DNA of 64,000 bases. It comes from Diploptera punctata. Its lineage: Eukaryota > Arthropoda > Insecta > Blattodea > Blaberidae. Positions 1 through 11,037 of the stretch are shown here, piece after piece. Location of the stretch: positions 821,501-885,500 of the forward strand of contig JASPKZ010001237.1 of the NCBI GenBank assembly GCA_030220185.1, in the 5' to 3' direction. Within the stretch, counting starts at the first letter, position 1. Every line of letters starts with the position of its first letter. The notes beneath the pieces were generated by a model. It was not told the DNA's origin. It saw nothing but the letters and a program-made list of their open reading frames with translations, and made no database searches. Both the position numbers and the translations under genes were made by a program.

Positions 1-50
1 ATCAACATCAATATTGAGGTAAGATGATCAGACTAAAAATAATATAATTG
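1..50 (+). mobile_element. PLE family D 3' end, cut by window edge
   Basis: The sequence is nearly identical to 47627-47672, the end of a long family-D Penelope-like copy, including ATTGAGGTAAGATG and the AT-rich stop at ATAATATAATT. It is the non-tailed arm; the rest of the copy lies outside the window. Confidence 0.6.
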
Positions 51-204
51 TAATTAAACATTTTCTTGATTCATGCAAGAATGATCATGAGAGCAGATTT
101 TCTGAAAAGCTTGACAGTATCAAGTAAAATTGCAGTTTGCAGAAACAAAATATCATTTGGAGATAAAATTTATAACTAATAAATTTACTGCATACTGTAA
201 ATAG

Positions 205-660
205 ATGATGTTGACTGATTCCTGTACGTCCCACTGCAGGGACATGGGTGGTTCCTAAGGGGAAAGTTTCTTAACCAGACAAATTTATTTATTTTAAAAT
301 ACAATAGGAAGTAACATTAAGAGGTTTGTTTTAATTATTAAATTTAGTTATGCTTATTTCCCTACAGATGCCATGAATGGCATGTGGTTAGCATACTGAC
401 CCAATGAAATATCTGGTAGGCAACTAAAATAATATGTGGACGATGACTGTTGGTAAATTTTCCTTAGAGGCCTCTTTTTTCAGGCATAAGGTTATTTTGT
501 GAGCCTAAAAATATCCAGACTCAGGACCCATGGCTTAAAGTCTCTCACAGAGGACCTGTTCCTTGTATTTTTCCATCCTAAAAAATACATTGTCTCCAGC
601 TGGGATTGTACCCACAACCCTCAGAACCAGAGGCGAGGAACATAACCACTAGACTGTGGC
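205..660 (-). repeat. tRNA-derived SINE family 1, with PLE tail insert
   Basis: It is homologous to 27695-28105 over its length and resembles 51185-51440 in reverse. On the minus strand a tRNA-like head ends in a B-box-like stretch. The copy is interrupted at about 286-337 by a short PLE family-B tail that the 27.7-kb copy lacks. Confidence 0.55.
286..337 (-). mobile_element. solo PLE family-B tail insertion
   Basis: About 52 bp containing AATAGGAAGTAACATTAAGAGG and the following TTAATTATT, matching the tails at 4252-4290 and 46010-46050. It lies within the SINE copy; the short direct repeat AAATTTA flanks it. The corresponding site at 27767-27785 is empty. Confidence 0.65.
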
Positions 661-913
661 CAACATAATATAAATAGGCTACATCACAATTTTGTCCAAA
701 AATTTTAAGATGTTCAAATGGTTCTGTGTTCACACGTAGAAATGCAGTTTCTTGATTATTTTCTCAAGTATGTTTATCATAATTGCATGTTGAATCATTT
801 TTCATTTCTCTTCTCTTAATAACAACTCATAACCTAATTCTGACAAAAAAAAATATCACTAAGTTCTACTGGTATTTAAATTTAAAAAATCTGTCTTTTT
901 CTCTTTCTTTTAG

Positions 914-1051
914 ATTTCAGGGAAGCGAGGTGCTCAAGAAATAGCAAAAAAAACTTCTTGCAAGAGGAGTTGACCGTCTTGATTTTGTTCTTGATGAAGG
1001 ATTTCCATTAAGCAAAGAACTGATTCCAGGAACAGATAAGCATGTAGCCAT
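914..1051 (+). CDS. PM20D1: PM20D1-like M20 hydrolase, internal exon with frameshift
   Basis: This is the first of five exons seen of a gene like vertebrate PM20D1, a secreted M20-family zinc enzyme that condenses and hydrolyses N-fatty-acyl amino acids. The exon starts after TTTTAG and reads ISGKRGAQEIA, then (in the shifted frame) LLARGVDRLDFVLDEG and ends PGTDKHVA. The Asp of LDEG aligns with a metal-ligand region of the family (from family knowledge). Donor is GTATGT at 1052, phase 2. An 8-A run at 946-953 has one A too many: the native frame meets TGA, while seven A would give the expected 137-nt exon and the correct phase into the next exon. This is either an assembly indel or a disabling mutation; the other exons are intact, which favours an indel. 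The N-terminal half (signal peptide, first metal ligands) is not in the window. Confidence 0.8.
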
Positions 1052-1661
1052 GTATGTATCAACTATCCTGACTCAAGCGTGTTTAAATGCCATTCATGAC
1101 ACACATAATTAAGGAAATTCCATACTTCAAATCTACTTCTCATAACAAAATTCTACGGATTAGTTCAGATTCATTATTTTAAATATTTACCTCTTCTATA
1201 TTGATTTGACAATCTGACAGTAAGTGATTTTTATTATTTATTTATTTCAATTTGTCATAATTACTTCATCAGAATTGTTAACAGCTTTAATAATATACTG
1301 TAGATTCTTATAATTGACAGCTTTAATTCTAAAGTGGAGATTTAAATAAATTGATGTAATAATTTTCAAATTACAGAAAGACGAGTTTTATTTAAAAAAT
1401 TCATATTTAAATGTTAGTCAAACTATAGCTGAAGTTACTAATATAAATGAAACATTACCTGTAACGTTTTTTATCTATTCCATTTATGGCCTGATTTTTA
1501 ATCACCATAATAGGGATTTGTTACAAACATGTCAGAATCTGCAACACATACTCGATAGGAACTGGCATTCGAGAGCTACTGAATTTTTTGATGACCCATG
1601 TAGTAGGTATTGTTATCTGATTGGTTGCAGATAATTTTATAACATAACTAATCATTTTCAG

Positions 1662-1857
1662 GGTGGGTGTGTCCGAGAAAGGATCTGCAACATTGGAATT
1701 AAGTGTGAGTGGCACCCCAGGTCATTCCAGTTTCCCTCCTGCAGAGTCAGCAATTGGAATTCTAGCAGCTGCTGTTGCTAAATTGGAAGAGAATCCCCAA
1801 CCTTCTCATTTAGGCCAAGGCCCTGAGTCAGCAACATTTAAATATATGGCTCCTCAT
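1662..1857 (+). CDS. PM20D1: PM20D1-like M20 hydrolase, exon with GHSS motif
   Basis: The acceptor is TTTTCAG; the first G completes a Met codon split by the previous intron. The reading is [20 protein letters not shown], then [25 protein letters not shown] and ATFKYMAPH. The EKG...GHSSFPP stretch is the typical start of the M20 lid/dimerisation domain, and the His of GHSS is conserved in the family. The exon ends in phase 0 before GTATGT. The intron that follows is about 4.2 kb and carries two PLE palindromes, a deleted mariner and a truncated PLE copy. No defect is seen in this exon. Confidence 0.88.
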
Positions 1858-1933
1858 GTATGTATACACTCACACATAAAATATATAACTTAATTCCATT
1901 TTTTAAATAAAAATTCAATTACTAAATAGTCTT

Positions 1934-2152
1934 AATAGTGAGTGGAGAACATATTTTAATCGACTCACCTCATACATTTTCAAACTTCTTTGATACCGAC
2001 GGTTTCAGACAAAATCATGTCCTTCTTCAGTCATAGCTTGGAAGCCAAAGAAGTTTGAAAATATATGAGGTGAGTCGATTAAAATATGTTCTCCACTCAC
2101 TATTAATGATATAACCTCATAATGTTTACTTCCCAATATTAATTTAAATATA
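1934..2152 (-). mobile_element. PLE family C palindrome with 13-bp target duplication
   Basis: Inverted arms of about 55 bp (about 1936-1990 and 2050-2105) share the segment from GAGTGGAGAACATATTTTAA to CACCTCATA. The right arm continues into the tail CCTCATAATGTTTACTTCCC; the left arm has none. ACTAAATAGTCTT is repeated at 1921-1933 and 2153-2165, so the whole palindrome is one insertion. A hammerhead-like motif lies in the left arm. It has no coding sequence. Confidence 0.85.
1991..2033 (-). ncRNA. hammerhead ribozyme motif (type I), PLE family C
   Basis: Read on the minus strand: stem I TGA, core CTGAAGA, one unpaired A, stem II GGACA/TGTCT, GAAAC, stem III ACC/GGT with loop GTC, cleavage site after GTA, then stem I TCA pairing with TGA. 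All core positions fit CUGANGA...GAAA...UH. PLEs are known to carry such ribozymes. Self-cleavage is inferred, not shown. Confidence 0.7.
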
Positions 2153-2739
2153 ACTAAATAGTCTTTTGATTTCATTTACTTAATAATCTTTCAAAATACC
2201 ACCCGAGTTTTCATTTCCCGTCACTTTGCTTTGGTTGTGAATTATTGACAAGCTGAAAAATCATGTGGCATTACACTTGATAATTTATATATTCATCCCA
2301 TATGAAATCGGCAAAAAAAATTGTTAAAATTAAACCCACATATTTAAAAGTTTGCAATTTTTTATACTGAAATGTTATGATGTACTAAATATCTGAACTG
2401 AATTTCTGTCTCATTTTGAAATAATTAAAGAGTAATAGAGTTGTCAGTTTATCACATTTTTAAAAGAAACCTCATGTTTGAAAAACATTTCTGAAATTAG
2501 TATGTTTATATTTATATTTTTCTAAAGGGCATAAATGCAATTACTATACAATTGACCTTCATAACAACCATTGTTATACAATTAAACAAATAACACATTA
2601 TTCCATGATTGTTACTTAATTGTTTGTAGTTTTTATTAAAGTGGTTAGATTAAAGGAAACTTCCAAAAATAATCATTTTGCCTAGAATCTCCTAGAATAC
2701 CTTCTACATTAGTAGAGTTTGTTTGCTCTTGGTCTTCCA

Positions 2740-2895
2740 AAGATTTATTATTGTTGTTGTTGTGGACTAGTAGTTACTATGATTCTGAGGTTTGCAGGTT
2801 GAAACCTTATCAGAATCATTGGATTTTTAAGAGCTTCTTCCAAAGGGAACTGAAGTCGTGAGTCGTATGTTGCAGATTTATGCCATGTAGAAGAA
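2740..2895 (+). repeat. degenerate tRNA-derived SINE-like repeat
   Basis: The head GGACTAGTAGTTACTATG followed by GCAGGTTGAAACC resembles pol III A and B boxes. The body (CCAAAGGGAAC, ACACCTGAAATAAAAG) resembles 14290-14520. Family assignment is weak. Confidence 0.35.
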
Positions 2896-3050
2896 TCTTA
2901 CACCTGAAATAAAAGCCATCGAATCAAAATTTGTCAGCCATTTCAATGCCAAATTTGAATTGTTTGATTGTTTTCAAAATTTTCTTGTGATATCATCTGA
3001 GTGGATTGAAGCACCTACCATTGACATAAGACCATTTAGAACTACAAATA

Positions 3051-3956
3051 CGAGGATGGATCAATCAAATATAAACCGGAATTTGTATCTGGAGGCTCTG
3101 GTAGCAAACTGCAAAGGTTGCAGTTTGGAGGGGAAGTTGGTAGGGGTGTCTGGAGTAGGGATCTTGATGTGTCGCACTCCGAAGAGCAACCACTTGCTTC
3201 AGTACGCCATGAGCGAGCAAGAGGTAGACACATCTGTTGCACAATGCATTATTATTAAGTTTTTGGCGAAAGAAGGCACTAAACCTTCTGAAATTTTGAG
3301 AAGGCTCCATGCGCAGTTCGGGGAAGCAACCCTTTCAAAGGTGCAGGTGTATGATTGGCCCAAAAAAATTTTAGCGGGCCAGGATTCAGTGGAAAATGAG
3401 CCCCACCAAAGACGGAAACGAACAAGCATCACTGCAGACTACATTCGTGCTGTACGGGACCTTATTGAGGAGGATCGGCAAGTAACAATTTCTGAAATTG
3501 CTTCACACGGAATAAGCTTTGGAAGTGTTCAAGCCATCATCAGTGATGAACTCAAATTCTGAAAATTGTCTGCCAGGTGGGTTCCTCGGCTCCTCAGCGA
3601 GGAACAAAAAAAATTTGAAGAAAAACTGACGAAAATGCATTGGACACCTCTGGAACATCTTCCTTACAGTCCAGATTTGTCACCCTGTGACTATCATTTG
3701 TTTGGGCCACTGAAAGAAGACCCGGGGGAAGGCGGTTTGGTGACAACGCAGCGGTAGAGGAGTTTGTGTGCAACTGGCTGACTACACGTCATCCCTCATT
3801 CTTCAAGGACGGCATCAAAAAGTTGCCTACTCAATGGCAAAAGTGTGTTGGAAATGCAGGAGACTATGTAGAAAAATGAGGTAGTGGTTTTGTATTTTTT
3901 TGTTAATTCAATAAAATTGTAAACAATAATTCCGGTTTATATTTGATTCACCCTCA
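3051..3956 (+). mobile_element. internally deleted mariner transposon
   Basis: Terminal inverted repeats GAGG(A/G)TG...AATATAAACCGGAATT lie just inside TA dinucleotides at 3049-3050 and 3957-3958. Inside are two pieces of a mariner transposase. The N-terminal piece (about 3210-3560) has the helix-turn-helix region (ILRRLHAQFGE, VQVYDWPKKILAGQ) and reads to a stop near LKF. The C-terminal piece (about 3614-3755) has YSPDLSPCDYHLFGPLKE, the last catalytic Asp block. The central part with the first two catalytic Asp is missing, so the copy is dead but keeps both ends. Confidence 0.9.
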
Positions 3957-4239
3957 TACTAATATAATATAATTCTAAGCACTAAAACAATAAACACTTA
4001 AATAATCAAGCTGTTATATAAACATTAAAAATCTTCATGTATTAATGTTTTATATTATGAGGTTTTCAATTAATAAAAGATACTTAGACAAGAATATTCT
4101 TACCACATACATCTACGTTTTTCAACACAGAACTCTTGAAACCATGGTTTTATGTAGAAGATAATAGATATATGAGGTAGGAATATGCATGACTCAATAT
4201 TTTTATTAATTAAAAGCTTATTATAATATTTAATTTGAC

Positions 4240-4725
4240 TTTTTTTAAATACAATAGGAAGTAACATTAAGAGGTTTGTTAATAATTATAACATTTTGTC
4301 TATTCATTCTTACCTCTTATAGTTGTTTTTGTCGAACAAATGTTTCAAGGCTTCTTAGCCCCATTGTTAGCGATTACAGACTGAATTTTCTCATGTTGTT
4401 GGCTCCGATTCTTGCTCTCTCTGCCTCTGGTCCAATGAAATTATTAATGAGGTTCCTTTCTCCGGGAATTTTGAAATTCTCGAACTCACCATATGGGAAA
4501 AAAGAACAAGGAAAAAATTATGAATTTTGAAATTCCTGGAGAAAGGAACCTCATTAATAAATTCATTGGACCAGAGGCAGAGAGAGCAGGAATCAAGAAT
4601 CAGGGCCAACAACATGAGAAAATTCAGTCTGTAATCGCTGACAATGGGGCTAAGAAGCCTTGAAACATATGTTTGACAAAAACAACTATAAGAGGTAAGA
4701 ATGAACAGACAAAATGTTTTTTAAT
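4240..4725. mobile_element. PLE family B palindrome with 13-bp target duplication
   Basis: A near-perfect inverted repeat (arms about 4284-4500 and 4505-4727) made of two head-to-head copies of a PLE 3' end. Each arm encodes remnants of the C-terminal module (MNFEIPGE-like), then the hammerhead-like region and the TATAAGAGGTAAG box. Only the left arm has the tail (AATAGGAAGTAACATTAAGAGG). TATTTAATTTGAC is repeated at 4227-4239 and 4726-4738. Confidence 0.85.
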
Positions 4726-5127
4726 TATTTAATTTGACACCTAAAAATAACAAAGTATGGCATAAAAATAAACATGCACTATTTAAAGGAAGTAAGTAAC
4801 ATAATCTTCAGAATTGTAGACACAAGAGCAGATATTTATAACTTACTGACCTACATTAGTTATCAGTGGGTAGGAAGTGTTATAATATAAACATTCGGTT
4901 TCATCTGAAAGTAATGTCTTATAACAGTACTGTTTAATCATATCTTACAGCATGAAATAAAGTATGCTGAATGTATGGTTCTTTTAAGACTGAAATTGTT
5001 AACTATAACACAATAAAATAAATTTTAGTATATTCAAAATAATAATGTAAGAAGTTTTGTCAATATTTCATATGATTTACAACAAAAGGTTTTTGAATAA
5101 CAAGATAAATAGTTATAAAATTACATT

Positions 5128-5380
5128 ATGAGGTTTTTCGTAATAGAAAAGGTGAGTCTGTTGCACCTTACCTCATAAAAGTTGAGTTCTTCTAGAACTT
5201 GTTTCAAAACAATTCTGTTTTACCTTCAGTTTTTCCAGACTTGATTTTCAAGTTGTCAGCCCTGGATGTCAACTCCTACTCCATCTTTGGTGGTCCAAAG
5301 AACATGCATATCAAATCTCTTTCCCCGGGAATTTTAAAATTCATGATTATATCCCTGTTCTTCTGGATGTAAAGAAGATC
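5128..5380 (-). mobile_element. truncated PLE copy, family D-like
   Basis: A single minus-strand 3' end: tail-side TATGAGGTTTTT, CACCTTACCTCATAAAAG, hammerhead remnant (CTGAAGG, stem AAAAC/GTTTT, GAAAC) and the end of the C-terminal coding module. No second arm is seen. Confidence 0.6.
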
Positions 5381-6064
5381 TCTTTCTATATTAAATGTAA
5401 TCAAAATACTTCGTATTTTTATGTTTCAAATGTCAGTGCAAAATGCGAGTACAATGAATTGGTTTTATATATAATTACTTTCTTCACCTTAGTATTAATC
5501 TATTATACATTATTTTATTTATATCATTCTCCACTGCATTAATTCTTTGTGTATGTCAGAGTGAGTTTTATATTTTTAAATTTTCTCCTAAATTTATTTT
5601 GCTTTATTTATTACCTAATGTATTTAATTAATTTCTTCACTTTGGTATTAATCTATTATACTCGTATAATGTTTTGTTTGTATCATTTGCCTGTGCATTA
5701 ATTCTTTGTGTGTCAGAGTGCATTTTATGTTTTGAAACTTTCTCTTAAATTTGTTGTGTTTTATATTATTTCCTAATGTCCTTAATTATTTTCTTCAGTC
5801 TGGTGTTAATCTATTCTACATTTTTTGTTCATTTTATTTCCCCTTGTATTATTCTTTAATGTTTTATGTGCCAGAATTTATTTAGTCTTGAAACTAGCTC
5901 CTAAATTTATAGATTTTAGTTTTCCTTTCCCTTTGTAATGTATATATCCTGTAAGTATTATTTCTGTAACTGAATTGCACCCGAGTATAAGCTCTTGCTC
6001 GTTCAGGTGTCAGTACTGTGTATATCATTTATTTGTGAATTAAATTTATTTTTATTCTTATTAG

Positions 6065-6205
6065 GTTTCCTTCTTCTATCGGATCCTATACAATAACATG
6101 TGGTTGTTTTCTGGATTGATGGCACGAGAGATGGAACGAGTACCACTGACTAATGCTTTTGTACGCACCACAACTGCAATCACAGTATTTCATGGAGGCA
6201 TAAAG
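6065..6205 (+). CDS. PM20D1: PM20D1-like M20 hydrolase, 47-codon exon
   Basis: The exon has acceptor TTATTAG and donor AAG|GTAAGT, both in phase 0, and is exactly 47 codons. It encodes VSFFYRILYNNMWLFSG, MAREMERVPLTNAFVRTTT and AITVFHGGIK. The pattern WLF...ME(R)xPLTNAxxRTTTAxTxFxxG is diagnostic of the PM20D1 subgroup of M20 enzymes. It is followed by a 10.2-kb intron filled with SINEs, LINE pieces and PLE copies. No stop or frameshift is seen. Confidence 0.9.
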
Positions 6206-6235
6206 GTAAGTACTTCTAAGTCCTACATATAACAA

Positions 6236-6844
6236 TAGTAATAATAATACTGATAATAATAATAATAATAAACTAGTTGTAACCGTTTAGTAGTAGGCAC
6301 CACATGTGGTGGTTACGTCACCCATAGAGAGAAAGTAGGTATAGGAAGGAAGGAGAAATGAACCCCTAGGCCTCGAATACTCTAATACCATCAGGGTCGA
6401 AAGAAACAAGAGGTCAGTCAAGGGAGACTGGATAGAAAAGTTGAAAGAGAGAATTGGTATGGGAAGAAGAAGTAATACCAATTCAGTCAAAAAAGAAAAC
6501 CTCACCAAGCTTACCAGTGCTTATTGGTGAGTAGCCCTTCCCTTTCATTCATCATGTATAAGCATGATTACTAACAGCTGCATCACGAGAAGGTGAGGGA
6601 TTGGACACTAGGTTACTGTCCAGGTCGGTTCCTTTAAGCCTTCGATGGAAGGAATTAAAGGGTCTCCTCCCTGTTAAAGACAGTAGCCTTTCCGCAATTT
6701 AAATGAAGATATGGAAAGAAACCATCTCCTCGGTTGTCCAGCTTTTGTAGAAGAGACCAGCCTTTCTGCTAAATATTGGAGTGCAAGAGAGCGAATGATT
6801 TCATTATCAAGTGCTCGACTTTAGATACCAACCAACCAACCATA

Positions 6845-6875
<31 letters not shown>

Positions 6876-6876
6876 T
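6236..6876. repeat. unclassified repeat between AAT microsatellites
   Basis: ATA/AAT trinucleotide runs lie at 6236-6272 and 6841-6877 and frame a GC-richer 560-bp block. The block has no coding frame of note. It ends with CCAACCAACCAACC. Function unknown. Confidence 0.4.
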
Positions 6877-6904
6877 GGAGATTAATATATATACATACAT
6901 ACAT

Positions 6905-7195
6905 ATAATCTTTATGGGAAACTAAATGTAATAAGAAGAGTTAAGACTTGTAGACTGAGATGGGCAGGACATGTGACATGAATGGGAAATGAAAGAGAGG
7001 CATGGAAGTTCCTTGTAGAAAAACCAGAGGGAAAGCATCCGGTAGGTAGGCCAAGAATCAGGTGGGAGAATAACATTAAGCATGATTTAGAGGAAGTAGA
7101 TTTTACAGGGGATGACTGGAAACATTGGATAGGGATGTATGGAAAGCTTAAGCCTGCAAGGCCATGATATTATGGGTTCGATAGTGCCAGTGAGT
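6905..7195 (+). mobile_element. LINE (RTE-like) 3' fragment
   Basis: It encodes the C-terminal tail shared by several LINE pieces here: EKPEGKHPVGRPRIRWENN and LEEVDFTGDDWKHW. It ends GGGTTCGATAGTGCCAGTGA followed by GTTAGTTAATAATAAT, the same 3' end as the other copies. It is 5'-truncated and nonfunctional. Confidence 0.8.
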
Positions 7196-7554
7196 TAGTT
7201 AATAATAATAGTAATAATACTAATGTTCATCTTCCATACAAATATAAGCTCTGATGGCCTTTTACAATCTCAAGGCTGGATTTTCAATTCCACTTTTCTT
7301 CGGATGCCAAAAGAATAATAATAATAGTCATTAAGTTTATGGTCTATGTCTTTGTTGCACCATACTACAATATCTTCACAAACTCTTACACAGATCCACA
7401 TCCTCCCTCAAAAATAGTTTCAATTATCCCCTAGGCCAACTTTGGTACAGTTCCTAGGACACGAGTCCCTTCATGTCTTCTTAATGTAGAGGCCATTCAA
7501 TGTGTATTTGTGAATGATGATTCATTGCATTGAATGTGGGACCAAGAGAGTAAG

Positions 7555-7945
7555 GTAAAGGGAGGATTTATGCTTGATTGGGAATGTAGCCTGAATTAGG
7601 TCAGTGGTCAGAGCATCAGCACAGAGAGCTGAACATTCAGGGTTCGATTCCCGGTTCAGGCAAACATTTTTCTCTTTACCATTGATTACAATGGTTCAGT
7701 TTGGTATAGTTGCTGGAACATGTCCAGGACTTCTCATATTGCAGCTATGATCTTTTGAGGCAACTAAGATTTACGCACATGCAGCTTTTGAGGAAACCAG
7801 CTATAATGGTGGGGGGCTCGACATGCTGAGCACATGTCACCCCTATAGAGGCTAGATGATTATCCATCTCTGTGATTAACACATGGATATTAGGCCAGCA
7901 AACAGCTGACAGGCCAAGGGCCTTCTAGGTCTGCCATGCCATGGA
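7555..7945 (+). repeat. tRNA-headed SINE with SINE-3-like body
   Basis: 7589-7661 folds like a tRNA (acceptor GCCTGAA/TTCAGGC, anticodon stem TCAGC/GCTGA, T arm GGTTCGATTCC) but has C where U33 should be and a repeated leader (AGAGTAAGGTAAAGG). The body, to about 7945, matches the 3' half of SINE family 3 (TGATTAACACATG, GGCCTTCTAGG). Confidence 0.6.
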
Positions 7946-8514
7946 GTTTAGTTTTATGTATGTGTAGTATAGCATCATCTGATGTGAAAGTCAATATATA
8001 GGAATTGAATATCAGGATTAATTACCCGATAAAACCTAAGCACCAAATGTCAGTATGCTGATGAAAAATGTAGCAAATCATTAAACATGCTCTGATTAAA
8101 GAGTGCCATTTCCAAAATAAATATTCTAAATTTAAAAAACTGTAGATGTTTGAGTATGGGAAAGCACATAAAAGAAAACAGTTATATACAAGGTGTCCAC
8201 AGAATAACTGTAAATAATGTATCAAAAAATATATAAAACCAAACTTTCATTCTGTATGTTTATATTATTCATTTTTAAACATCTTAATGATGGACAAATT
8301 ATATTTGAAAAGAAAAATATACTTTTTAAACATTAAAATGTTTAAAAACGAATAATATAAACATTGAAAGAAGCACTACTGGCTTTATAAGTAATGTTTA
8401 AATTTCTTCTTAATAAAGAAGCCGCTATTTGCAAAAAATCGTAGCAACGGCTCATAGCATTTGGGGTTAGGGAATTAACAATGTATAAGAGAAAAATACG
8501 CGTTTAGATTGGAG

Positions 8515-8608
8515 GCCTAGATAGAGTATTGACATAGAGAGTCAAAGTTCCTGGGTTCAAACCCCAGTCCAGGCGTATATTTTTCTTTTCAAATATAATT
8601 TCATTCTC
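8515..8608 (+). repeat. degenerate tRNA-derived SINE
   Basis: It has a GCCTAGA...TCCAGGC acceptor-like pairing and GGGTTCAAACCCC as B box. The tail GTATATTTTTCTTTTCAAAT occurs inverted at about 8290-8320. Confidence 0.45.
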
Positions 8609-9056
8609 TATGCATATAACTGTATGGAATGTAGTAATACACAATTTAAAAATTTCAGCAATTTTGTGAATGAAGTTAGACATTGATAGAAATATTACTG
8701 TATTTACTTGTGTATTTCACATACGTTTTTACCATATTTTTGTGATCTAAAAGGTGTATGTGTAATTTATGTGAGGAAAGTTTCAGAGACCAGTTAGTGT
8801 ACTAGATATGCTTTACAGGAAAAAAGTTCTCAAGGCAAAACTGGAATGTATCATACTTTATTTATTTAAACAGGGAAATAACAACTTACAATTTTCTATT
8901 CTGAGTTGTCTCTCTCACACAAATGTAACTAAGGTCAGGCTTGTCTTTGTACCTTCAGTCATTGAATATTTATAAAATTATAAAATTAATATTGAAAAGC
9001 TAAAGCTATTACTATGATAGAAATAAGTAAATTAATAAACACAATTAAATTACTGT

Positions 9057-9372
9057 AAATTAATGGTAAATAGAAAAATTTTTGCCTGAACCGGGAATCG
9101 AACCCTGAACCTTTAGCTTCCCATGCTAATGCTCAGACCACTGAGCTAATCCAGGCTTCATTCCCATCCAAGCAGAAATCCTTCCTTTACCTTACTCTAC
9201 TACAATTGCAATTGAATGTAGGACCAGTAGAGTAAGGTAAAGGAAGGATTTCTGCTTGGATGGGAATGAAGCCTGGATTAGCTCAGTGGTCTGAGCATTA
9301 GAACGGAAAGCTAAAGGTTCGGGGTTCGATTCCCGGTTCAGGCAAAAATGTTTCTCTTCACCATTAATTTAT
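9057..9372. repeat. inverted pair of tRNA-headed SINEs
   Basis: Two copies of one SINE face each other head to head: minus-strand tRNA-like head 9084-9156, plus-strand head 9271-9343, with the shared leader (AAGGTAAAGGAAGGATTTC) between them. Arms are about 150 bp, the centre about 12-20 bp. The tRNA-like part has acceptor GCCTGGA/TTCAGGC, D stem GCTC/GAGC and T arm GGTTCGATTCC, but different anticodon loops. Confidence 0.75.
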
Positions 9373-10484
9373 AAAATTCCTTATATATTGTGCTAGGCTT
9401 TTCAAAAATATGCTATCCAGGAAAAAATAAAATAAAATAAAAAATAAAGATTTTACCGCAAAAATGCTGGAAAGTATCAGGAAAGATAATTGACTACCTT
9501 TGCACAAATGTCAGGTAAAGGACCCCTCCGACCAACTCTAGCAGATGGTAATGCTTGCTATATGATGTTAAAACTTAGAGGAATTGCATACTGTTGTAAT
9601 TCAATCTGATAGTAATATACATTCAGTTGAAATCTAAAAAAAAAAAAAAATAGTATAGTTGTACATGCATGAAATATAACAAGGAAAAATATTTTTTAAT
9701 TTAATGCAAAAAATCCCAGTGCGTGAATTATGCAATTGTGTGAATTATGTGAGGAAATACAGTATTAAGAAATGTAAATAATTTTGTTGTTGGATCTTGT
9801 TCAAAATCTTGTGTGAATAAATTCTTTATCCATCCATACCAAAATCAATATTGTATATTTTAAAAATATTGTTTCACGAATCAGCTGATTCGCACTTTGG
9901 TTAATTTTTTATTTTAATTAACAAAAAAAGTTTCATATGAGTATAATTAGTACAAGTCTTTTAAATTCACTAGTAAATAATCTGACTTGTCAACTTTTCT
10001 GAATTACAATCCTTGTATTTTGGTTTTTGGATGCTTATTGACTCACAAAACAAGGTAAGTCTGAAAAGAACCAGTGACTTAGTCAATTTTATTGTTTCAT
10101 CATTCTATTGCTTCAAAAGTAAAGTTATAACAAATATATTGAATCACAGCCACCAAAATTAATTGCTTCTTTCGATTGTCATGAATGTACACTAAAAATT
10201 GGCACTAATATGCATGTTTGAATATTTATATGCCATATTTATTCAGTTGCATAATGCCTGGCCAATTTTGTTTTAATGCAGTTATCTATTATTTTTATAT
10301 CCCATTACATTTGTTTTTATAAATGTATCAAAGGCCATTTCTATCCTCTCCCATTAATCTCTGATTAAATAACAGGCAACAGTGCATGTGCATTCAATTA
10401 TTTGACAAATATTAAAAACAAATGCCGCAAATTGTTTTATTTATGAAGTAACAAAATATTTCATAAATCAATTATGAGAAATAA

Positions 10485-10640
10485 CATTATGATGATTTTC
10501 TTTAATAACTCATAGTGAGTTGTAAAATCTCACCTCATAAATTCTGTAATTTTCAAGAATGGTACTGCAGTTTCAAGAGGCATCCCTCTTATCTTCAGTC
10601 TTCTTTACAACTGTTGATCTTAATACTCAACCACGTTAAC
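10485..10640 (-). mobile_element. PLE family J 3' end, left part of a composite
   Basis: Minus-strand pLTR-like end with CACCTCATAAATTC and a hammerhead motif at 10562-10600. It pairs with the plus-strand copy near 12449-12640; fragments of the same coding tail lie between them at 11038-11250. Confidence 0.6.
10562..10600 (-). ncRNA. hammerhead-like motif, PLE family J
   Basis: Minus strand: CTGAAGA (10592-10598), unpaired T, perfect stem II AAGAGG/CCTCTT, GAAAC, stem III AC/GT with loop TGCA, cleavage site GTA, then CCA. The 3-bp inner stem I is lost here (AGA opposite CCA), though AAGAA/TTCTT can pair further out. Confidence 0.55.
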
Positions 10641-11037
10641 TTTTTAGCTGGAGAGGGGAAGCAATGGAGCTAGTGGTGAAGATGGAGAAAGTGTCTCCTA
10701 CCACCATTGATTGGACAAGTGGTATAATCAGTAGCAAATAATGTGGTAGACCTACTTGAAATATGAGAAGTTAATGAAAGATGTTCGTAGTTTGTATGCC
10801 TACGGGTTTCTGGATAATGTGACGTACAGATAAATTAAATCAGCACTGATATCCAACTACTGTCTGGCAGACTTAAATGTGTATATACTGTGAATATAGG
10901 GTCTAAATTGCGCACTTGACATTGTCACTAACAACTGACTATACATGACTGATGGATAGTAAATACTGTCACTGCAAACCTGACACAAGGGTCTACTACT
11001 CTCCAACCCCTATTCGCCCTTACCACATTCTTTTAGT

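Noticed and set aside
2960..3562. 200-codon ORF as a host gene
   Set aside because: The central and C-terminal part is mariner transposase and the N-terminal part is read-through of flanking DNA and the terminal repeat.
7589..9343. tRNA genes at 7589-7661, 9084-9156(-) and 9271-9343
   Set aside because: The cloverleaf and boxes look good, but the anticodon loops disagree between copies, U33 is often missing, and all share the same non-tRNA leader. They are SINE heads.
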